Positions 20,235 to 28,429 of a stretch of 64,000 bases of DNA are shown here, piece by piece. Every line of letters starts with the position of its first letter. Position 1 is the stretch's first letter. The translations under genes were made by a program, and so were the position numbers. The notes under the pieces are model-generated. The model did no database searches, had not been told where the DNA came from, and saw only the letters and a list, made by a program, of their open reading frames with translations. Source of the DNA: Eutreptiella sp. 'Long Island Sound 2002' (lineage: Eukaryota > Euglenozoa > Euglenophyceae > Eutreptiales > Eutreptiaceae); assembly GCA_964036045.1 (NCBI GenBank), contig OZ038392.1, positions 26,106,663 through 26,170,662 of the forward strand, given 5' to 3'.

Positions 20235-22336
20235 CGCCCACTGCTGGGTGGGTTGCCGGGGTTCGTTGGGTGTGTGCGGTGTGTGTGGTGTCTGTGCCGT
20301 GCGTGTCGTGGTGCGTGGTGCTGCTCTTCCCTTGGTCCTCCGGTGCTCCCCTCTCCGGTGTCTCGGTGCGGTGTTGTGCTCGCCGTGTGCCCGCCGTGTC
20401 CCCTCCCCTGTGTGCGCCCCTTGCTCGTTCGCTGGCTACCCCTTGTTCCTTTCGCGGCTTCGTTGCTCTTTACCCTTTTCCTCTACCCCTCTCCCTGGCA
20501 TGCACTTTTTCCCTGCCTCCGCTTTGTTGTGTGTCTCTGTCTTTTTTCTTGTCGGCCCGGGCTTCCTCCTTTGAACCTGCGTAGAGAGAGGAGGGAGCGT
20601 AAACGGGCGTGCGGCGGCGGCGGTTTTGTCGCGACACGGCACCTCGAGCTGGCTGGTACGTCATGCGACATGCATGTGCGACCGGCTGCGCGTAGGTTTA
20701 TCGCCCCACTTGCTCCCGTCTTGTCTCCACACCCCTTTGGCCGCTACCTTTACTCGTTGCCCGTTCCGCGTGCGCGGCGTGACATGCAACATACCTGCTT
20801 CTTTCCCCACTGGCTTAACGTGTCCTAGTCCTCCCGCCTTGCCGGGCGTTCGCTTATGTGTGACGACGGCACGACGCAATACTAGCCTAAGCGTCTAAGA
20901 CAACCCTACTTTAGCGCCCGGACGACGCAGACACGAGCATACGCTTCTCCTCGGGACCTGTGAGGGGAAGAGAACATGGGTGCATGCACGTGTGTTTGTT
21001 GGGACCCGGCACACATCGGCGCTATGCTATTTGTGTGTATGCTCCCCGTGTCCCCCTCCCTCGCTATTTGTGTGTTCTAACCCACGCAACTCCGCGGTTG
21101 GCGACGTGGCACGACATGGTAACATACTTGCGTTCTTGGTGGCGGTGTGTGGCTCGCCTACTATTCGTTTGCATGCGGCGGCATACCTTTTGTCCCCTTT
21201 CGCTCCCTTTCGCCTCCTACATAAGCGGGCGTGCGGGTGGGCGGTGGGCACGTCTCGGTTACGCTTCGTGGTCACCTTTTACTTTTGTTGGCGTGGTTGC
21301 CGTTCTCGTCTCGTGTCCGTTGCGTAGCGTAGCGTGGCATGCAACATACTTGGACCCGACTAGTCACGTGTGTATGTTTAGTTTTTGTTTTTTTGTTTTT
21401 TTGTTTTTCTTTCTTTTTTTTTTGTTTGTGCGTTTTGCTTTACCTCGGTGGTTTTTTTGTTCCCCCTTGTTTGTCCCTTCATACCATGTTGCTCGTCCGT
21501 GGCGGTGATGGCCTTGCGGCGTTCCGGGCACGCGCGTGCGGGCATACCTTTCTTTCCCTATGTGAGCGGGGGTGAGCATAGGCATTCTTTCGGTGCCACC
21601 TCTTGTTGGTTTTCCTTGCCGGTGCGGTTTTCGTTGCGCTTTTTGTGGCGGCGTACTTTGGCGTTGCTTGACACGTAACTTCCTTGTTTTGCGCTTGTTA
21701 CGGCGTTATGCATACAACATATGGCATATAACATACTTGCTTTTCGGCGGCCGGTGGCGTTGTTGTTGCTTGTGTGTATTTTTCATGCACGACATGCAAC
21801 ATACTTGGGTACATGTGCGGCCTCTTTTTCCTTTTGTTGTGATCCCCTTCGCGTGTTACGACGTCGTCGTATTCCCTACATGAGCGGGCTTGCATTGTTT
21901 GGTCGTGTACTTGTGGTATATCTCCACCGTGGTGCGGTTCGTTACCTATTTATTCTCCTTGTCTACCTCTTACCGCGTTGTGCTTGTTTCGTTGGTTTCT
22001 AGCGGTGCGCGGCAAATAACATACTTGCTTGTCGGCGGCCGGTGGCGTTGTTGTTGTCTATGTGTGGTTTGTCTTGGGGCGCGCACAAGTCCCTAGCGCC
22101 TAGGGCACGCACTTTGCTAGGTGGTTTGGGGCAAGCAACGCTCAGCTTCTTCGCCGTCGCGACTCTATTGTTCGTCTTTTTTGGTGAGTGTCCTAAATTT
22201 TGCGACCTCGCCAAACAGCGGCGTAAAATTGTTGGGGGGGTTTCTGAGGTCGGAAAAGACGATTTTTCGCTTTATTTCTTCTGGCGGTGCGTCGTTTTCT
22301 TGGTTTTTTATATTTCTTCTGCTGCGATCGCGCGAC
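20235..22336. repeat. Spacer U2, copy 2 of the 2-kb segment
   Basis: Near-identical to U1, with a longer T-rich tract (about 21381-21423) and two extra stretches (about 21262-21322 and 21856-21870). AACATACYTG occurs at 20788, 21121, 21343, 21730, 21798 and 22018. On the minus strand a TATAAAAAA lies near 22305-22313, close to the outer end; the same place in U1 reads differently, so it may be chance. The right end meets a truncated LTR element (G1) through about 20 bp of unassigned sequence. Confidence 0.85.
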
Positions 22337-22356
22337 GCTGGTGGTTGTGTGTGGAG

Positions 22357-23289
22357 CGGATGGGCGGAGGTTCCTGAAGAGAACGCATCCAGGGCCAGAT
22401 CCGAAGCTCCCAAGTCCGCGACAACTCGGCTCGCCACTTCCGGCCTTACGCCGTACTCCTGGTTTGCAGGACCAGTTGGCTCAGTGTCCAGCGCGGCCAC
22501 TTCGAGCTGATTGCGTTCGGGGTGGATCCATTGGCATTCCACATGGTGCTCAGGTGACGAAAGCCACGAGAGTTGGTCGTCCTGGTACAGGGTCATGGAG
22601 GCCTGGGCCGGGAGGACGCCGGAGTCCGTCTCCATCATGAAGTCGTACCCGACGATCATGTCCCAGTCCATCTCGGCCTCGTAGAAGCGACCGTGCAGGA
22701 GGATTTCCTTGCCGAGGTCTGGGCGGCTCAGCTCACGATGGTTCACGAACTGCAGCCCAATGGCCGCTTCCTTCGTGCCTCCCACCATGTACTGGCCGTT
22801 CGCCACCTTCAGCCTGACAGGTTTCCGACAGTCGGTCAGACACTCTGGTGGAAGTAGGCCAGCCTTGACCAAGCTGACTTGAGCTTCCGTGTCGACCAAC
22901 ACGTCGAAAACCTTTTCCACTTCCCCGCATAAGGCACGGACCTTAAGATGCAACTGCCGCTCGCGACCAACACGGCGCACGGCGTGCAAACTCAGGATCT
23001 CCGGCCGTTCCAGAAGCTCAACAAGCGACTGGTGCAGGTCGTGGACAATGGGCTCAGGCTGCCCATCTGCAGCATCCAGCTGCGGTCCGGGTGATCCTCC
23101 GATACTCTCGGATAGATCCTGTAGTACATCAAACACATTCTTGGTCGCGAAGGACGGACGGGTGCAAGGGTTCGTGCCTTCACTTGCCCTCACCCCGCCT
23201 CCGCGACTGGGTGCCGGACCGGGCCTTCCGCCCGCGGCAGTCCCCTTGTGCTTATCGACTCCCGACTGGGATGGTTCGGCGCTTCCCAC
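22357..23289 (-). pseudogene. G1 pol fragment: retropepsin-like protease
   Basis: About 310 codons nearly identical to the N-terminus of G2 pol, cut at the U2 junction, after which the frame reads through unrelated spacer to a stop at 22165. The aspartic protease shows FDVLVDTEAQVSL, where the catalytic D-T-G has become D-T-E (G2 has DTGAQVSL), then DWDMIVGYDFMM. The copy would lack protease activity even if expressed. Without RT and integrase it cannot move by itself. Confidence 0.85.
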
Positions 23290-23340
23290 GTCACCATCCT
23301 GCGACCGCCCTAGCTGGGGCCCTTGGCTGCAGGGGCTCCG

Positions 23341-24832
23341 CTAGGGGGCGTCGGTGGTGGAGGAAGGGGTGTTCTCCTCCGCATCAACCTCGTTGACGCC
23401 CTTCTTCCTTCCCCCTTTCTTACCCTTGTTCTTGTCCTTGTCCTTGTTCTGGTCATTCTGGTTGTTCTCCTTGTTCTTGTTATCCGACCTGGGGACCCAG
23501 TTCCGCTTGATCTCCTGGATCTCCTTGGCCAACTCGGTCCCCACCGACGACATCAGCTTGGCCAGCTCGTCCTTGTCGACCTCCACTTTGGCTTCCCGGA
23601 TACCCGCGGGCGCACGCTTCTTCGACCCGTGCGCCTTCTTGTAAGCCTCCGTGTCGGCCTTGTGGACGGGGCATGTTCGGTGGTCATGGTTGAAGCCTCG
23701 CTTCCTCCCATAACACACAAAACAGCCCTGAGGGTGAGCTCGTATGAACTCCCCAAAGGACAGCGGAGGATCGCCAATGCGGCGAGGGTCCCTCTTCTCC
23801 TGTTTCCTCCAACCCTGCTGCAGGGGCTTCCAGTTTCCCGGCTTGCTCCCCGCGCTCAGGTTCTTGGCCACGAAGGCACACACGGCCACTTCGGCGGGCT
23901 CATCGTCGTCGTCATCGTCGACGAGAGTCTCATCGCCGCCGGCTCCCGGTGGGTCCATGGCAGCTTCCCCGCCAGGTCCCTCGCCAACGTAGTTGACGTC
24001 GCGGTCGCCGGGCCTCAACCCGCGGGTGTGGTGGAGGTTCCGGTACTCCTTGAGCACCTCCTCTCCAACCCACTCCAGGATCTCGTCGCAGCTCATCCGC
24101 GCCAGGATGGCCTGCAGACGGATGGCCTGGCCACTCAACTCACACTCGTCAAGGCGCCACATCGCGGTCTTCTCTCGATCGCCCGAGACGGTGATGAGGA
24201 GAGCGTTCCGCAGGGAGTGCCGTTTGACATCCCGGGCCACGTTCTTCTTCGCCCAAGCCACCACGTTCGTATGATACTCTTTGGGGAGCATCATCTTGAC
24301 CGTGTGGTTGGACTTGGCCCTCTTGGATTCCTCCTTGGTGACCCTCTTGATCCATGCTTCCGGCAGAATGGAGAGCAGGCGAGCCTGCTCGTCACCCTCG
24401 TTCCAATCCTCCACGTTGCGGCGGTGGAGGGTGTATTTCCCTCGGATGTCCCGCCAATCCCGCAGGCGGATCTCCCGTCCATCATGCTCAAGCTTGATGG
24501 ACTTCCACCGCTTGGCAGCCACCTGCGGAGCGTCCACCCGCTCCTGCTCGTTGAGCCACTTCTTGGCTTCCTTGAGGGTCCTTGGTCGCCATGAAGTATA
24601 GCTCTCCGAGCACTTCCGGCAGGCGGTACCTGAACCGTCTGAAGACATATCTCTCCGCATCCGCGTGAGGCATGTCTTCAGTGACAGTCAGCCCCCAATC
24701 GTCCAGCTTCTCCAAGAAGCGGTCGAGGTTGAGGGGGTTGCCGTCGTACATGGGGGGCTTGATGTCCTTCAAGTCTTCCCACACGGCGGCATCCGCGGCC
24801 TTAGAGACCCTGAACGCCGGCCGCGAGGTCAA
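23341..24832 (-). pseudogene. G1 gag fragment, frameshifted
   Basis: It matches the C-terminal two thirds of G2 gag. The capsid-like part begins SKAADAAVWEDLKDIKPPMY (from about 24810), and the nucleocapsid zinc finger CFVCYGRKRGFNHDHRTC is near 23715. Relative to G2, about 14 bp are missing near 24585, shifting the frame between the 24832-24586 part and the 24580-23341 part. The stop at 23341-23343 is TAG, as in G2, and the pol frame follows without a frame change. It is non-functional because of the shift. Confidence 0.8.
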
Positions 24833-24850
24833 CCGAGGTTCCCATTGGCC

Positions 24851-25351
24851 TCACCCACGGACTCCCACGGCCGCCACGTCCATCTCCTCCATGGAATCCC
24901 TGTGGCTACGCCGCGGTTCCTCCACGTACGCTGAACCTAGATGTTCACGCCGTACTGCTTCCATGTACGCATCCTCATCACGGCGCTGGCGGCTGCGTTC
25001 AGCGGCCTCCCGTCGTACACCACGCGGTGGGCTGATGTCGAACTCCTCCAGGTCCAGATCCAGGTCCTCACCTTCACCGACATCCCATTCCACGTCTCCT
25101 CTGGGGACCTCATCCCTGAGTCCACCATAACGTCCACCAGCCATTGGGATTGGCTCCAGGGCTGGTGCGGGGCGCCGGGGGTGTACCGGTGTCCGCGGTG
25201 GAGCACGGCGGTGGCGGTAGTGCTGGTCCCATACCAACCCACGCAGTAGGCGCACTGCATGGGGGTGGGGCCGCGGCCACGTCCTACCCGCTTCTTGCCA
25301 ATTCACCATGGCAGCGGGGGCGTAGTTGGTCTTGAGGTCCTTGGTGTGCAC
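24851..25351 (-). pseudogene. G1 fusion of pre-gag N-terminus to gag N-terminus
   Basis: A 166-codon reading starting like the G2 pre-gag ORF (AAMVNWQEAGRTW) and switching at about residue 50 to G2 gag sequence (RRAPPRTPVHPRRPAPA). The 2.3-kb deletion removed the pre-gag coiled coil, the UGA between the two frames and the Pro/Gly-rich start of gag, and by chance kept the frame. It ends at a TGA (24851) where G2 has an Arg codon CGA, a C-to-T change. This is decay, not a new gene, unless expression is shown. Confidence 0.7.
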
Positions 25352-25693
25352 TCGTTCTACTCAACGAACTGGTGGTGGTTGTTGAGGCGGGTGCTGCAGC
25401 ACTGGACTGGGTGTGCGGCTGGTGCTGGTCAGCCGGTGGTTGTTGAAGTGGTTGACGCGGCCTTGCTGGTCGGCCGATGGGTCTCGTCTGGCCACTTCCT
25501 TCACGGTCGCGGCGCGGTCAGGGCGATGCTCTGGACGGCGCTGCTGGCTCCGTGACGAACTCGGCGCTGTCGCTGGGTGGCGCTGCGAGCCGCTGCGCTG
25601 CGCTGCGAGCTGCGAGCTGCGCCGCGCTGCTCGGGGTTGGTGGCCCCGAGTGGCACGCGAGGGCTGGGTAACCCCGCGGCGGTGAAACGCTTT
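25352..25693 (-). other. G1 leader between 5' LTR and pre-gag frame
   Basis: Non-coding leader matching G2 58666-59074, with a GCTGCGAG-type short tandem repeat near 25586-25630 that is shorter than in G2. No primer site beginning TGG follows the LTR. Confidence 0.6.
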
Positions 25694-27897
25694 TGACGCG
25701 TTCCCGTGGGGGGCCGGCCACGGGACGCTGCGGTGACACGCACAGGTGAGCAGGCAGGCAAAGCACTACGCTCACAAGGGCATCAATACGCTCGTGTCAT
25801 GTGACAAAGCGTTTCAGAATCCTTGCCACTCTGCAAAGAGGGAACAAAAGTATGTACATCAACACATCAGGATATGTACACATGGGGTTAGGACTGGACT
25901 GGGGTAAGTGCATCACAGGACCATAGACACTCAGTCCCAACTCGTATCCCAATCCCAGGTCCGACCATCTCAGTGGCTGGTGGGGGCGGGGGCTCAAACA
26001 CTGCCCATGCCCTGCTCAGTCCGGACCCTGAAACCCTGCCAATGGGGGAGGTGTCCCGCCCAGCCACAAGCGAGTTCCTGGGAACCAAGGGTCTCCAAGG
26101 CCAACCGACAGTGGCTCCCCCTGCTCCCTTAACGGCAGGTCCCAACTCTCCTCTGAGACAGAGATATGGCCCCGCCATTGTCCCTCAGGAGTTGGTAGCT
26201 GAAAATGGGCTGTTTCAGCCCAAACCGAAATTAGCTCCAAAATCCCCAAAATTGACCCCTCGTCCGGACCCGCCAGAGGTAGGGACGAGGTAACTGACCC
26301 TATGCTCTTCGAGTATGAACTCCTTGGAGCCCTCACCCAACCTGGTTCCCTCTGAGGTCCCGGCATCAGGGCAACACGGATGAATCAATTGGGGTCATGA
26401 TGCCAAAATCACCAAAATTGGCGTCATTCCCACGCGTGGCTCGCCCGGCCAAGGTAAGGCCAATGGCTCACAGGGTAGGAGGCAGGACCTAGGACTTTTA
26501 TCTGAGTGTACAACTTAAATTTAGGTCCAGGCTCCCTGTGGGCATAGAGGAATGGGGTCGCCAATTGACCACACGGAAGGGGGAAATTGGGGTCCCAAAA
26601 TGGGGTCATTTTTGCTGCTTGAAATGAGCCAAAATTCGGTGTGCTCCCAATAGTATATCTCCACGCCGGCTTGGAGATCGGATACGCCATTCCATACGCG
26701 ATCCACGGGGAGTCCAACGAAGACTTCCATGCCCTTGGCTCCCAAAGATCTCCATGCCACTCGGCGTGGTGACGATCCCAATTGGGTCCACAAATGCTAA
26801 AATGGCAAAATTGCCCACACCCATTTTGGGCTAGCACCTTAACGAAGGTTGCTCCGCTTCGCCCACGTGGTGTGTGAACCATGGGGACCAATATACATAA
26901 CACCCATGTCATATATGGTCCATTGGTCCATGCGTCCGGCGTGCACGGGTGGGCTCAACATAGTGCACGGCGGGCAGCAAAAGTGGAAAAATGCTCAAAA
27001 TGGCCAAACATGCGCACACTCATGGTTAGGGCAAATGAGGCACATGCCTGACTTGGACCAGAGTGTGCCAAAGGATTGGTATCAAGTCATATATGTCCAA
27101 CATATCTTTGGGGCGTCGCCCAACTCCTCCGGTATTGGGAATGGCAGGGTCGCCAAGTGAGCCCATGATTTGGGATAGTCCCAAATCGCCAACATGGCGG
27201 CCACGGTATGCCAAGCTCAAGAGGAGTTATTCGCCGGGTCCAAGATATGTTGGCGACCGAAGTATGTACCCCCAGAACATACTTGGGTCATGATGTCAAT
27301 TGAGCGCAACGTTGAGATATACGGTCGCCACTTGACATCATGACGAGCCAAAAACGGCAAAATTGGCACAAAGACACACAAAAGTGCATTGAAAGGTGCA
27401 CAATTATATTATAATATCTTCGGCTTGGATCGTGCAATTAACTAATCCTTCTAAACACAGTGACTTGACACCAATGACCTTCGATCCCACATATGTGCTC
27501 CACTTGGGGCGCCTTGAAAGGTTACAGGCGCTACTTCTCAAGTGGGCACATGAAAATATGGAAAATTGTAAAACACACACCTTGCTCCCAACGCATCGCT
27601 TCGGGATCGCCACACAAGCTTCCCTTCACGAAGGTTAGGCTTGCAATTGATCGTAGGGAGTATGGAGAAGGGGCTTGCACAATATGAGGTCCATTGGTGG
27701 GTCCATCGCTCTTAGCCACACCCGCCAAATGGGCACGCAATACAACACATGGCACATACCACATATTGCCCAAAAAGGTAGCTCCCCCCACGATATGTCA
27801 TGCCCCTCCAAGGGCATAACTTTGTATCAATCGCTCATAGGAACTCAAGGAGAGTTCCTATGCAACACCAACACTCGCGCGCTACACTCGAAAGTTA
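25694..27897 (-). repeat. G1 5' LTR, first piece (LTR 3' end)
   Basis: It begins on the plus strand with TGACGCGTTCCC, the same boundary as the LTRs at 44860 and 59075, and is interrupted at 27897 by G3. The last five bases, AGTTA (27893-27897), are the target duplicated on G3 insertion. It carries a 12-bp inverted repeat (TCATGATGTCAA at 27288-27299 and its complement at 27332-27343). There is no convincing gene. Confidence 0.9.
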
Positions 27898-28429
27898 TGT
27901 AAGTGCGGCTAGCCCCATCTGCTCAGATTTTCAGACATTCTGCCCAGATTGGCTACATTTTGGTCATTTTCTTTGCTTCGGCGGAACCGCCGCCTCGCAG
28001 CTCAGTCACAGGATATTTCCTATATATTTATGATATGCCGGATTTGATTCCGCGGTCCATTTCCCGTAAATCCGCCGCATTCCGCTATTTTAGCTGGAAT
28101 CGCCATTTGCCGCTGGCGCGCGCTCGCGGGCCTGATCGGCCATACAATTTTACATAAATGGATTATTTAAATTCATTCGGACAGTTTTGGACACTCAGAT
28201 GTATTTAGAATAATTCCCCTCAATTTTCTTCATAGACTGGGATTTTCTGCCGGACCACAATCAGCATGGACCTTGCCTCTGTTGTCGCTGCTCTCGCCTC
28301 CGTTGGTGTTCGTGTATCCGGTTCCAACCCCAATAACAACATCCAGGGAGACTCCTCGCGTGCCTGCCCCACTGGTCTTGCCGGCCCCGAGCCCTCCGGC
28401 ACCCACATCGACCCAGGGCAGCACTTTCA
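27898..28429 (+). repeat. G3 5' LTR
   Basis: 532 bp, TGTAAGTGCGG...GCACTTTCA. It contains a perfect GGCGGAACCGCC palindrome and a TATATATTTA at 28021-28030 that could serve as TATA box. The only difference seen from the 3' LTR is A here and C there within that element (about 28031). The first ATG of the gag reading frame lies inside it at 28266. Confidence 0.95.
28021..28030 (+). promoter_or_regulatory. Possible TATA box of G3 LTR
   Basis: TATATATTTA, about 125 bp into the LTR and 235 bp upstream of the first gag ATG. It is placed plausibly for the start of the genomic RNA; this is based on sequence alone. Confidence 0.35.

Noticed and set aside
23323-24594. Plus-strand frame of 423 codons (and its twin at 54277-55419)
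   Set aside because: Antisense to the gag zinc-finger region of G1 and G2; Leu/Val runs come from the Lys/Asn-rich gag tail read backwards.
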